From the NCBI RefSeq assembly GCF_046591575.1, contig NZ_JBIQWA010000002.1, forward strand, positions 186,001-250,000: DNA of 64,000 nt, in the 5' to 3' direction. The notes under the pieces are model-generated. The model was given only the letters and a program-made list of their open reading frames with translations, did no database searches and was not told the DNA's origin. The position numbers and the translations under genes are program-made. This stretch comes from Marivita sp046591575 (GTDB taxonomy: Bacteria; Pseudomonadota; Alphaproteobacteria; Rhodobacterales; Rhodobacteraceae). This document shows, piece by piece, positions 43,395-50,648 of this stretch (its first letter is position 1; every line of letters starts with the position of its first letter).

Positions 43395-44158
43395 AGGCGG
43401 GTTTGCGCAGCGAATGGCATGTCTTTCTGATTGCGGTTCAGTTTCTGACCCGCGTGCCTGTTCCCCGTGATCTGCCTTTTTCGGATGAGTTGCTGATCCG
43501 GGCGACGCGGTACTATCCGCTTGTCGGATGTGGGGTTGGTGCGGTCGGGGCGGGGGTTTTGGGGCTGTCGGCGCTGGCGGTGCCGATGATCGTTGCCGTC
43601 TTGCTGTCGATGGCCGCGACGATCTTTATCACAGGCGCGTTCCACGAAGATGGTCTGGCGGATTCGGCAGACGGGCTGGGCGGCGGCATGACCCGCGAAC
43701 GCGCGCTCGAAATCATGCGGGACAGCCGGATCGGCACCTATGGCGTTGTGGCGCTGGGGCTGACCTTGGCGCTAAAGGCCGCAACATTGGCCAGTTTTTC
43801 GGTCTCGACAGCGGCTGTTGCGCTGATTGTAGCGCATATCATCAGCCGTGCCGGGGCCGTGCATGTGATTGCAACCGACGCCTATGCGCGCGAGGTCGGC
43901 GCGAAATTCGTCGCCCCCACGGTTGCCCCCGAAGGATACCGGTTTGCCATGCTCAGCGGTGCGGTCGCTGTGGGGCTGGCGGTGATCTGGTTTGGAGCTG
44001 TTGCATCCCTTCTGGCGGGTGTAACCGCCATTCTGGCCGCTGCGGTATTTCGTGCGATGCTGCTGCGCAAGCTGCAGGGCTATACCGGTGATTGCCTTGG
44101 CGGGATACAGCAGTTGAGCGAGGTTGGGTTCTATCTGGGGCTTGCGCTATGGCTTTGA
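43391..44158 (+). CDS. cobS: Adenosylcobinamide-GDP ribazoletransferase (cobalamin synthase)
   Basis: 255 residues, membrane protein (CobS, also CobV). Joins GDP-cobinamide and alpha-ribazole. Signatures are VQFLTRVPVP near the N-terminus, RATRYYPLVGCGVGAVGAGVLGL, the metal-binding GAFHEDGLADSADGLGGGMTRERALEIMRDSRIGTYGVVALGL, and LQGYTGDCLGGIQQLSEVGFYLGLAL at the end. Starts inside the cobT stop codon region and overlaps the following phosphatase by 10 bases. Confidence 0.96.
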   Translation: MKAGLRSEWHVFLIAVQFLTRVPVPRDLPFSDELLIRATRYYPLVGCGVGAVGAGVLGLSALAVPMIVAVLLSMAATIFITGAFHEDGLADSADGLGGGMTRERALEIMRDSRIGTYGVVALGLTLALKAATLASFSVSTAAVALIVAHIISRAGAVHVIATDAYAREVGAKFVAPTVAPEGYRFAMLSGAVAVGLAVIWFGAVASLLAGVTAILAAAVFRAMLLRKLQGYTGDCLGGIQQLSEVGFYLGLALWL

Positions 44159-44655
44159 CATTGGTGCGTCACACAACGCCCCAGGTGGCCAAGGGCACCT
44201 GTTATGGGCGCACCGATCTGGCACTTGCCGACAGCTTTGCCACAGAGGCGGATACCGTTCTGGCATCCTTGCCGGACCCTGGCCTGCTGGTGTCATCACC
44301 CTTGACCAGATGCCGGACGCTGGCGGCACATATCGCAGATCACCTATCACATGAGATTGTTGTGTCAGAGCATTGGATTGAAATGGATTTCGGGCTTTGG
44401 GAAGGTGTGCCCTGGGCCGCCATTCCGCGTGATCAGATTGACGGATGGGCCGAGGATTTTCATCACTTCGACGGCCATGGCGGCGAAAGCGTCGCCATGC
44501 TTGAACGCCGGGTGCGCGCGGGTCTTGAGAGCCTTGCGGACAACGCGCTTGTCGTGACACATGCGGGCTGCATCAAGGCAGCCTGCGCTATTTTCGGCGT
44601 CAATGACGGCTGGGATACCGACGTGCCGTTTGGCGGTATGATCACGCTGGGATAA
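44149..44655 (+). CDS. Histidine phosphatase, probable alpha-ribazole phosphatase
   Basis: 168 residues. Starts with the phosphohistidine motif TLVRHTTPQVAKGTCYGRTDLAL (His8) and has the second catalytic His in LVVTHAGCIKA, plus SSPLTRCRTLA. The glutamate in EMDFGLWEGVPW matches the family acid. The length is near that of CobC (Salmonella) and of general phosphoglycerate mutase-like phosphatases. Position directly after cobS, with a 10-base overlap, supports removal of phosphate from alpha-ribazole-5'-phosphate or adenosylcobalamin-5'-phosphate. I leave the symbol empty because cobC is used differently in the two nomenclatures. Confidence 0.88.
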   Translation: MALTLVRHTTPQVAKGTCYGRTDLALADSFATEADTVLASLPDPGLLVSSPLTRCRTLAAHIADHLSHEIVVSEHWIEMDFGLWEGVPWAAIPRDQIDGWAEDFHHFDGHGGESVAMLERRVRAGLESLADNALVVTHAGCIKAACAIFGVNDGWDTDVPFGGMITLG

Positions 44656-44661
44656 GCGGGA

Positions 44662-46152
44662 TCACATCTCTTCTGCGCCCTGCTGCCACGGTTTGATGAG
44701 GTTGCCAAACCGGGTGAAGCGGCCTTCAAAGCTAAGCTCGATCGACCCGATCGGTCCGTGGCGCTGCTTGCCGATGATGACCTCGGCTTTGCCGTGTAGG
44801 CGTTCCATTTCATCCTGCCAGGCGGCCATTTTTTCCAGATCGTGATCGCCCGGCTTTTCGCGTTCCTTATAGTATTCCTCGCGGAATACGAACATCACCA
44901 CATCGGCGTCCTGTTCGATCGACCCGGATTCCCGCAGGTCCGACAATTGCGGGCGCTTGTCCTCGCGGTTTTCGACCTGACGCGACAGCTGTGACAGGGC
45001 GATCACCGGAATATCAAGTTCCTTGGCAATGGCCTTGAGGCCTTGCGTGATCTCGGACACTTCGTTGACGCGGCTGTCTTTGGCAGAGGCCGGGCGGACC
45101 AGTTGAAGATAGTCGATGATCAACACATCAAGGCCATGCGTCCGCTTCAGACGGCGCGCGCGGGCGGCCAATTGGCTGATGGGCAGGGCCGGCGTGTCGT
45201 CAATATAGAGCGGGCAGGCTTCGAGCGATTTGGCGGCATCGACAAAGCGGCGGAATTCCGTTTCGGTCATATCCCCGCGGCGGATTTGTTCTGATGGCAC
45301 TTCGGCGGCTTCCGACAGGATACGTGCGGCCAGCTGTTCGGCGCTCATTTCCAGCGAATAGAACCCCACCACGCCGCCTTCGACGGTGCCTTCGGTGCCA
45401 TCGGGCCGCGTGCCCTTGCGATAGGCTTTGGCGATGTTGAACGCCACGTTGGTGGCCAGAGAGGTTTTGCCCATCGACGGACGCCCCGCGAGGATCAGAA
45501 GGTCGGATTTGTGCAAACCGCCCAGTTTGCGGTCCATATCCGTCAGGCCCGTGGAAATGCCCGCCAGCCCGCCTTCGCGCTGATAGGCGGCGTTGGCCAC
45601 GTTCACGGCATCGGTGACAGCCTTGAGAAAGCTTTGAAAGCCGCTTTCGCTGCGCCCTTGTTCGGCCAGTTTATACAGCGCCTGTTCGGCTTCGACGATC
45701 TGTTCGCGGGGTTCGGACTGCACATCGACCTTGGCCGCTTTGGAGCTGATGTCGCGCCCCAGCGTGATCAGATCGCGCCGCACCGCCAGATCATAGATCA
45801 TCTGCGCATAGTCGCGCACGGCAAACGAACTGATCGCCGCACCGGCAAGACGAGCAAGGTAGGCGGGGCCGCCCAGCTCTTTCAGGCCCTCGTCATCTTC
45901 CATAAACGCTTTGAGCGTTACCGGAGAGGCAAGGTTGTTCTTGGCGATGCGGGCTGATGAAATTTCAAAGATGCGCGCATGAACGGGGTCGTAGAAATGT
46001 TGCGGCCCGATTATGGACGCCACGCGATCAAACACATCATTGTTGGTGAGAATCGCACCCAAAAGCTGTTGTTCGGCCTCGACCGAGTGCGGCATGGTTT
46101 CCGGGTTCTGGATTTCGGCACCGGTTGGATTGAATGTTGTGATCTCGTTCAT
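44662..46152 (-). CDS. dnaB: Replicative DNA helicase
   Basis: 496 residues from the ATG at MNEITTFNPTGAEIQN. The N-terminal domain (PHSVEAEQQLLGAILTNNDVFD) is joined to a RecA-like C-terminal helicase domain: Walker A LAGRPSMGKTSLATNVA, then YSLEMSAEQLAARIL, Walker B VLIIDYLQLVR, and VIALSQLSRQVENREDKRPQLSDLRESGSIEQDADVVMFVFREEYY. Unwinds DNA at the replication fork. There is no intein or insertion. An inverted repeat AGTTGT-GG-ACAACT lies 64 bases upstream of the start. Confidence 0.97.
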   Translation of the reverse strand: MNEITTFNPTGAEIQNPETMPHSVEAEQQLLGAILTNNDVFDRVASIIGPQHFYDPVHARIFEISSARIAKNNLASPVTLKAFMEDDEGLKELGGPAYLARLAGAAISSFAVRDYAQMIYDLAVRRDLITLGRDISSKAAKVDVQSEPREQIVEAEQALYKLAEQGRSESGFQSFLKAVTDAVNVANAAYQREGGLAGISTGLTDMDRKLGGLHKSDLLILAGRPSMGKTSLATNVAFNIAKAYRKGTRPDGTEGTVEGGVVGFYSLEMSAEQLAARILSEAAEVPSEQIRRGDMTETEFRRFVDAAKSLEACPLYIDDTPALPISQLAARARRLKRTHGLDVLIIDYLQLVRPASAKDSRVNEVSEITQGLKAIAKELDIPVIALSQLSRQVENREDKRPQLSDLRESGSIEQDADVVMFVFREEYYKEREKPGDHDLEKMAAWQDEMERLHGKAEVIIGKQRHGPIGSIELSFEGRFTRFGNLIKPWQQGAEEM

Positions 46153-46459
46153 AATTGCTTTCCCCGTGTCCTGGGATCGAAGTAGCGACAAGCCCGCGTA
46201 AGGGCAAAATGTATAAGTTGTGGACAACTCTCTGTCAGATGCGCTATCTGCATCTTGCGCCGAACGGCGCGCCTAGGTCAATATATTGTGGTTTTTGCGA
46301 CGCGCTGTGGCCTCAGTGACACTTGGCCCGTCGGCTTTCTTTTGCCGACATTTTTCGCTTTGTCCCGCGCGACGGGATTGGACCCTACGTCACCGTCAGC
46401 GGCGGCCATATACAGCGCTGCCGATTCTCGGGGCGGGGTGGCAGATCGGCGCGCGCGCT
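46153..46459. other. dnaB-pyrE intergenic region; possible plus-strand small RNA
   Basis: 307 bases without a credible protein gene. It should contain the dnaB promoter. An inverted repeat AGTTGT-GG-ACAACT is at 46216-46229 and resembles an imperfect DnaA box (TTGTCCACA on the minus strand). On the plus strand TGGACA-N18-TATCTG (46221-46250) could be a promoter, and a hairpin GTCGGC-N8-GCCGAC followed by TTTTT (46330-46355) could be a terminator, giving a transcript of about 100 bases. The rest shows nothing further. Confidence 0.35.
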
Positions 46460-47134
46460 TTAGCTGCGCGCGTCTTGCCAATCCCGGGGCGCTTTGAGAA
46501 ACGCCTCCACCTCGGCCAAAGTTGCGTCGTCAAACGCCGCTTGCGCGCGGGCCTCGGCCAGCACATCCCACCACGTACACAGATGGTGCAGCGTGACGCC
46601 GTGATCGCCCAACGTCTTTTCGGTTTCGGGAAAGATGTCATAGTAAAAGATAACCGCTGTGTGCCCGCAGGTGGCACCGGTTTCGCGAATGGCATCCACA
46701 AAACCGAGCTTTGAGCCGCCATCAGTTGTCAGATCCTCGACGAGCAACACGCGTTCGCCTTCGGACATCGCACCTTCGATGCGGGCGTTGCGGCCATAGC
46801 CCTTGGGCTTTTTGCGCACATAGGTCATTGGCAAAGCCATGCGTTCGGCGACAAGGGCGGCAAAGGGGATACCTGCGGTTTCGCCACCTGCGATATTGTC
46901 AAATGCTTCGAACCCCGCATTGCGCATGACCGTGATGGTCAGAAAATCCATCAATGTCGACCTGATGCGCGGAAAAGAGATCAGTTTGCGGCAATCAATA
47001 TAGGTGGCGGATGGTTTGCCAGAGGCCAGGATAAATGGATCGTCCGGGCGAAAATTCACCGCTCCGATTTCAAGAAGCATCCGCGCTGTCAGGCGGGCGA
47101 TTTCGTCGTTGGTGGGATAGGATGCTGGGATCAC
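46460..47134 (-). CDS. pyrE: Orotate phosphoribosyltransferase
   Basis: 224 residues from a GTG (MIPASYPTNDEIARLTARMLLEIGAVNF) with GAGG upstream; an ATG 12 bases earlier lacks a ribosome site. Makes OMP from orotate and PRPP. Family blocks are PFILASGKPSATYIDCRKLISFP, IAGGETAGIPFAALVAERM, MTYVRKKPKGYGRNARIEG and the PRPP loop VLLVEDLTTDGGSKLGFVDAIRETG. pyrC lies about 3.6 kb away with the puc operon inserted between. Confidence 0.95.
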   Translation of the reverse strand: MIPASYPTNDEIARLTARMLLEIGAVNFRPDDPFILASGKPSATYIDCRKLISFPRIRSTLMDFLTITVMRNAGFEAFDNIAGGETAGIPFAALVAERMALPMTYVRKKPKGYGRNARIEGAMSEGERVLLVEDLTTDGGSKLGFVDAIRETGATCGHTAVIFYYDIFPETEKTLGDHGVTLHHLCTWWDVLAEARAQAAFDDATLAEVEAFLKAPRDWQDARS

Positions 47135-47211
47135 GGCAGGCCTCATTGGTCATGTGGCGCTGCCTTACGCTATCCGGCGCGTGGTTTGAAGCCTTTGAAC
47201 GCGGGCTTGTC

Positions 47212-48279
47212 CTAGTTTGGCGGCGGCGGGGCCTGTCGGCGTTTGATCGTGGGCAAGCCAAGCATTCTGGAGAAGGAAAAGCTTGGTGTTTTGGTGTCGG
47301 GCGCGGATTCCCCGTGTTTGATGACCAGCGGCAAGATCGCGTCGGCCATGCGGCCATGACGCGGGATAATCGAGGCCGTGACAGGGGTGCGCCGACTGGT
47401 CAACGGAATGATACCTGCCATGCGGGCATGGCGGGGGAAAATGGATTTATCATACGGCTTGCGGTCACTGAGCAATGGAATGGGAAAGTTCGCCATGCGC
47501 GGGCCGCCAGGTATGATTGCGTTGGTATGTTCCTTGCCATTGATCAAAAGCGGGAACGGCCAGTTTGCCATCCGCATGTGACGCGGAAAAGCGAATTTAT
47601 CCCACGGCTTGCGACGGCTGATCAGTGGCAACACGAAATCCGCCATACGCGCGTGGCGCGGAATAATGGACCCGGTGTAGGGTTTGCGTTTGCTGATCAA
47701 CGGCAGTGGGAAATTCGCCATGCGCATATGACGCGGGAAGGCGAATTTATCCCAGGGTTTGCGTCTGCTGATCAGCGGCAGGGGAAAGTTTGCCATCCGG
47801 GCATGGCGCGGGATGGCGCTTTCGGCATAGGGTTTGCGCCTGCTGATCAGCGGAATGGGCCAGTCCGCCATGTGGACAGTCGGCTTTGATTTATCCTTGG
47901 GACGGCTGAGGATGTAGGGATGTTCTGTCAGAACGCTCAGGCTGCGTTTGCGTTCGTCCTTGTAAAAATTCGCTTCGTTCAGATCGCCAAGGTCAACAGC
48001 CCCCAGTCGCGCCGCCACTTCACGGGTGGTTCTGGCCACGCCAAGCGGTTTGTATCCGGCCCTGACCAGCAGGACCGACCCGCCTTTGGACAGTTTCGCG
48101 GCATAGGCTTTGGCGGTGTCCTCAACGACCCGTTCTTTCGTCAATGTCGCGACCAGACCATCGGGGTCGGTATAGGTGCTGACAATGGCTGGCGCAAACC
48201 GGTGGTTGTAGACCAGTTCTTTTTTGACGGCGTCGGCTTGATCTGCGGTTTCAAAGTAGCGTGTGATGACTGTGGTCAT
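47212..48279 (-). CDS. Tandem 25-residue repeat protein coupled to pucC (unknown function)
   Basis: 355 residues. The ATG overlaps the pucC stop (ATGA) and has GGAGG upstream, so it is the last gene of the puc antenna operon. Residues 1-110 form a small alpha-beta domain (MTTVITRYFETADQADAVKKEL; VEDTAKAYAAKLSKGGSVLLVRAGY) that resembles stress-protein ferredoxin-like folds. Residues 135-320 are about eight repeats of 25 residues; a typical copy begins RMANFPLPLISRRKP, has a Y/W-D-K-[ST/F] stretch and ends [FI]PRH. They are rich in Arg, Lys, Pro and aromatic residues and have no transmembrane helix. The C-terminal tail is Pro-rich. I do not recognise the family. A role in antenna assembly, regulation or membrane organisation is inferred only from position. 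Confidence 0.85.
   Translation of the reverse strand: MTTVITRYFETADQADAVKKELVYNHRFAPAIVSTYTDPDGLVATLTKERVVEDTAKAYAAKLSKGGSVLLVRAGYKPLGVARTTREVAARLGAVDLGDLNEANFYKDERKRSLSVLTEHPYILSRPKDKSKPTVHMADWPIPLISRRKPYAESAIPRHARMANFPLPLISRRKPWDKFAFPRHMRMANFPLPLISKRKPYTGSIIPRHARMADFVLPLISRRKPWDKFAFPRHMRMANWPFPLLINGKEHTNAIIPGGPRMANFPIPLLSDRKPYDKSIFPRHARMAGIIPLTSRRTPVTASIIPRHGRMADAILPLVIKHGESAPDTKTPSFSFSRMLGLPTIKRRQAPPPPN
47320..47877 (-). repeat. Coding tandem repeat, period 75 bp, about 7.5 copies
   Basis: Encodes residues 135-320 of the puc-linked repeat protein. Each 75-bp unit carries an RMAnF-PLPLIS-RRKP element followed by an IPRH/FPRH element. Copies two and four share the block PWDKFAFPRHMRMAN exactly. 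The seventh unit is one residue shorter. The fifth and last units are the most divergent, which suggests old amplification with later drift. Confidence 0.88.
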
Positions 48280-49715
48280 GGTGCCTCCACCGGGTTGGAT
48301 TGCGAGGATGCTGTCGCGTGATGCACGCGCGCGCCAGAGCGGCGCATGGCCAGCGGGATGGCGATGAGCACAGCCAGAACAAGAAAGGCTGTATCCAGCG
48401 AGAAAACCGTAAGATAGGGCGTTTCAACCGACAGCCCAGTATCCGCAGGCAAGGCGACGATCACGTCGCGAATCCATCCGGCCAGGGCCATTCCAATGCC
48501 TGCAGCGGTCGCCTGAACACTGCCCCAAGCGCCAAGGGCCAGACCGACCTTGTCTTTCGGAGCCGCGCGCATGGTTGCGGTCAGGGTCGCGTGGCCAAAC
48601 AGGCCCGCGCCAAAGCCGATCAGCGCTGTGCCAAGCAGAAATGCAGACGATCCTCCGCCATAGGCGGAAAAGATGATGCACAAAAAACCGGGAATTCCGA
48701 TCAGCGCCCCGTGCATCGTCGTCAGACCCGGATTCCCGCCGCGGCCCAACATACGCGAGGCAAGGCCGAATCCAAGCAGCGTGCCCGCCGCCAGCAAAGC
48801 GGTGAGTTTCGTGGTGCTTGCCACGGACAGGCCCAGCGCTTCGCCGCCATATGGCTCTAGCAGGACATCGGCCATTCCAAATCCGAACGTGCCCAAGGCA
48901 ATGACCACAAGCAGCCGCATCATCCCGGCCGTCTGCATCAGGCTGCCCCATGCGTTGCGGAACGCCACCGGGGGGGCCACGGCCATCGCCTGTGCCCGCA
49001 CGCGGTCGCGGGCCTCTTGTTTCCACATGGCGCAGAAATTCAGAACAACGGTCACAACAGCCGTGCCCTGGATCACCTGAATAAGTCGTCCGGGGCTGTA
49101 ATTTTCAAGAAGAACTCCAAAAGCCAACGCACTGATAACCATGCCAAAAAGCAGCATGACATACATCAGTCCAACGACCTTGGGCTGGTCGTCTTCCTCG
49201 ACCAGATCGGTGGCCAGGGCAAGACCGACCGTTTGAACCATATGCACGCCTGCACCCACCAGCAAAAAGGCCAGCGCGGCAGAGCTATAGCCAATCCAGC
49301 GCGGTGTATCGAAGGATTCGCCATAGCCCGACAGGACAAGCAGCGCAAATGGCATCACAGCAAAGCCGCCAAACTGATACAGTGTGCCTTTCCAGATGTA
49401 GGGAAGGCGCCGTAAGCCAAGAGCCGATTTGTGCATGTCGGATTTGAAGCCGATAAACGCGCGAAACGGTGCGAAAATGATAGGCAGCGCCAACATGGTG
49501 CCGACCAGACTTGCCGGGACGGACAATTCCACAATCATCACGCGGTTGAGCGTACCCACCATCAGAACAAGGGCCATACCGACGGTCACCTGAAACAGGG
49601 CCAGGCGCAGCAGGCGGGACAGCGGCACATCTTTGGTCGCGACATCCGCAAAGGGCAGGTAACGCGGTCCAAGTGTGGCCAAACGGTGCAGAACGATGCG
49701 ACGATATTCGAGCAT
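48276..49715 (-). CDS. pucC: LH2 assembly factor / bacteriochlorophyll-carrying MFS protein PucC
   Basis: 479 residues from an ATG with AGGTGG upstream; a GTG three codons earlier lacks a ribosome site. Twelve transmembrane helices of the BCD/PucC branch of the MFS. Family blocks are PLSRLLRLALFQVTVGMALVLMVGTLNRVMIVEL, FAPFRAFIGFKSDMHKSALGLRRLPYIWKGTLYQFGGFAVMPFALLVLSG, and GMADVLLEPYGGEALGLSVASTTKLTALLAAGTLLGFGLASR. PucC is needed to build LH2, probably by delivering bacteriochlorophyll or chaperoning alpha/beta subunits. It follows pucBA after a strong hairpin, and its stop overlaps the start of the repeat-protein gene. Confidence 0.95.
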   Translation of the reverse strand: MLEYRRIVLHRLATLGPRYLPFADVATKDVPLSRLLRLALFQVTVGMALVLMVGTLNRVMIVELSVPASLVGTMLALPIIFAPFRAFIGFKSDMHKSALGLRRLPYIWKGTLYQFGGFAVMPFALLVLSGYGESFDTPRWIGYSSAALAFLLVGAGVHMVQTVGLALATDLVEEDDQPKVVGLMYVMLLFGMVISALAFGVLLENYSPGRLIQVIQGTAVVTVVLNFCAMWKQEARDRVRAQAMAVAPPVAFRNAWGSLMQTAGMMRLLVVIALGTFGFGMADVLLEPYGGEALGLSVASTTKLTALLAAGTLLGFGLASRMLGRGGNPGLTTMHGALIGIPGFLCIIFSAYGGGSSAFLLGTALIGFGAGLFGHATLTATMRAAPKDKVGLALGAWGSVQATAAGIGMALAGWIRDVIVALPADTGLSVETPYLTVFSLDTAFLVLAVLIAIPLAMRRSGARVHHATASSQSNPVEAP

Positions 49716-49784
49716 GCGGTCCACCTGTATTAGAGCCAGCTTACCGCCCCTGAGGGCACAATCTGGCGGAAAACGGGGAGGTCG

Positions 49785-49818
49785 CTGCAGGCCCGGGATT
49801 TACGCCATGGGCCTGCAG
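49785..49818 (-). terminator. Perfect 10-bp hairpin between pucA and pucC
   Basis: CTGCAGGCCC and GGGCCTGCAG are perfect complements around a 14-base loop. There is no T-run on the minus strand, so it is more likely a 3'-stabilising or partial termination hairpin than a full terminator. In Rhodobacter a hairpin here yields abundant short pucBA mRNA and less of the long pucC message. Confidence 0.75.
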
Positions 49819-49828
49819 AAGAAAGCGT

Positions 49829-50149
49829 TTACAGCTCGGGTTGCACTTGTGGTGCCTGGATAAGAGCCGTCGTCGATGTGCCGTCCGGCAGGATCAGCGT
49901 GACTTCGAGGCTGCCATCCGCCTGCGGTACAACGTAACTGGCTTTGGCTGTGTTCGCGGCGGGCGCGTTCATTGCTGCCGCGGCTATGTCACCGGACCCC
50001 AGTTCCTGGCCGGACAAAAAGTCAGACACCCAGGATGTATTGCTAAGCACGGCCACATGGACAGCAAAGGACCCAACGGCAACAGCGCCCAGAAAGATCG
50101 GAACCCCAACTGCGGGTGGCACAACAAGCCACATTTTTGCGTTATTCAT
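49829..50149 (-). CDS. pucA: LH2 light-harvesting alpha subunit with C-terminal extension
   Basis: 106 residues. The first 47 align without gaps to LH2 alpha polypeptides: MNNAKMWLVVPPAVGVPIFL, the bacteriochlorophyll ligand His31 in AVHVAVLSNTSW, and Trp40. Positions 44-45 are Phe-Leu (SDFLSG) instead of Tyr-Tyr or Tyr-Trp, the change found in blue-shifted B800-820 complexes. A further 60 residues follow, first Ala-rich (GDIAAAAMNAPAANTAKA), then a beta-strand-like DGSLEVTLILPDGTSTTALIQAP. Normal LH2 alpha chains have about 54 residues; the Rhodobacter sphaeroides puc2A product also has a long tail. Preceded by GGGGGA and 12 bases after pucB. Confidence 0.93.
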   Translation of the reverse strand: MNNAKMWLVVPPAVGVPIFLGAVAVGSFAVHVAVLSNTSWVSDFLSGQELGSGDIAAAAMNAPAANTAKASYVVPQADGSLEVTLILPDGTSTTALIQAPQVQPEL

Positions 50150-50161
50150 GCTGTGTCCCCC

Positions 50162-50320
50162 TTAGCCCAGCCACGGTGTGGCGGCTGCGACAAGAAAATG
50201 CGCCAACAGTGCTATTGCACCAAAGACACGCGTCCCGTCGATCAGGTAGCTGTGGACTTCCTCAGCTTCCGGCAATGTTAGGCCTGTGGGCCAGACTTTG
50301 TCTTCGTCATCTGTAGACAT
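50162..50320 (-). CDS. pucB: LH2 light-harvesting beta subunit
   Basis: 52 residues, MSTDDEDKVWPTGLTLPEAEEVHSYLIDGTRVFGAIALLAHFLVAAATPWLG by its order: short acidic N-terminus, WPTGLT, EAEEVH with His23, Arg31, one transmembrane helix with the bacteriochlorophyll ligand His41 in LAHFL, and the C-terminal ATPWLG. It pairs with PucA to form the antenna ring. The ATG has AGGAAGG upstream; the longer in-frame reading lies in the promoter region. First gene of the puc operon, under the PpsR-type operators at 50449-50492. Confidence 0.95.
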   Translation of the reverse strand: MSTDDEDKVWPTGLTLPEAEEVHSYLIDGTRVFGAIALLAHFLVAAATPWLG

Positions 50321-50448
50321 TGGTACCTTCCTCCTCAGGGTGGTTCGGTTTGGTCGCGGAGCGCAGGAAATGCGGGCAAAGCCCAAAGGCATCCGGCTTG
50401 CACTCCAAAATCCACCGGTGCCTAGATTCTGCGAATTGCGAGGAAGAT

Positions 50449-50466
50449 TGTCACATAAATCTGACA
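50449..50466. promoter_or_regulatory. PpsR/CrtJ box TGTCA-N8-TGACA
   Basis: TGTCACATAAATCTGACA fits the PpsR consensus TGT-N12-ACA and has the full TGTCA/TGACA inverted halves. PpsR represses puc and other photosynthesis genes in oxygen and light. It stands 8 bases from a second box. Confidence 0.85.
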
Positions 50467-50474
50467 TAATCAAA

Positions 50475-50492
50475 TGTAAGGTTTAGTTTACA
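50475..50492. promoter_or_regulatory. Second PpsR/CrtJ box TGT-N12-ACA
   Basis: TGTAAGGTTTAGTTTACA has the exact TGT-N12-ACA spacing and TGTAA/TTTACA halves. Paired boxes are usual for cooperative PpsR tetramer binding at puc and bch promoters. Confidence 0.75.
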
Positions 50493-50648
50493 CTTAGATA
50501 TAGGTTTGGAATTTGCACGCTGAAATCGGTAAATTCTGCCATCAATCAACCGCTTGCGGGCTTTCCCTTGCGTCAATTTCAAGACGAAAAAATTTGCAAT
50601 CAGCAGGTGTGACTGCAGGATCAAGACCCCATTTGCAGCGTTTTAGGG

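Noticed and set aside
47035..47889. A plus-strand repeat protein opposite the puc-linked repeat gene
   Set aside because: The repeats appear in this frame only because the DNA is tandemly repeated. The minus-strand frame has the ribosome site and operon coupling.
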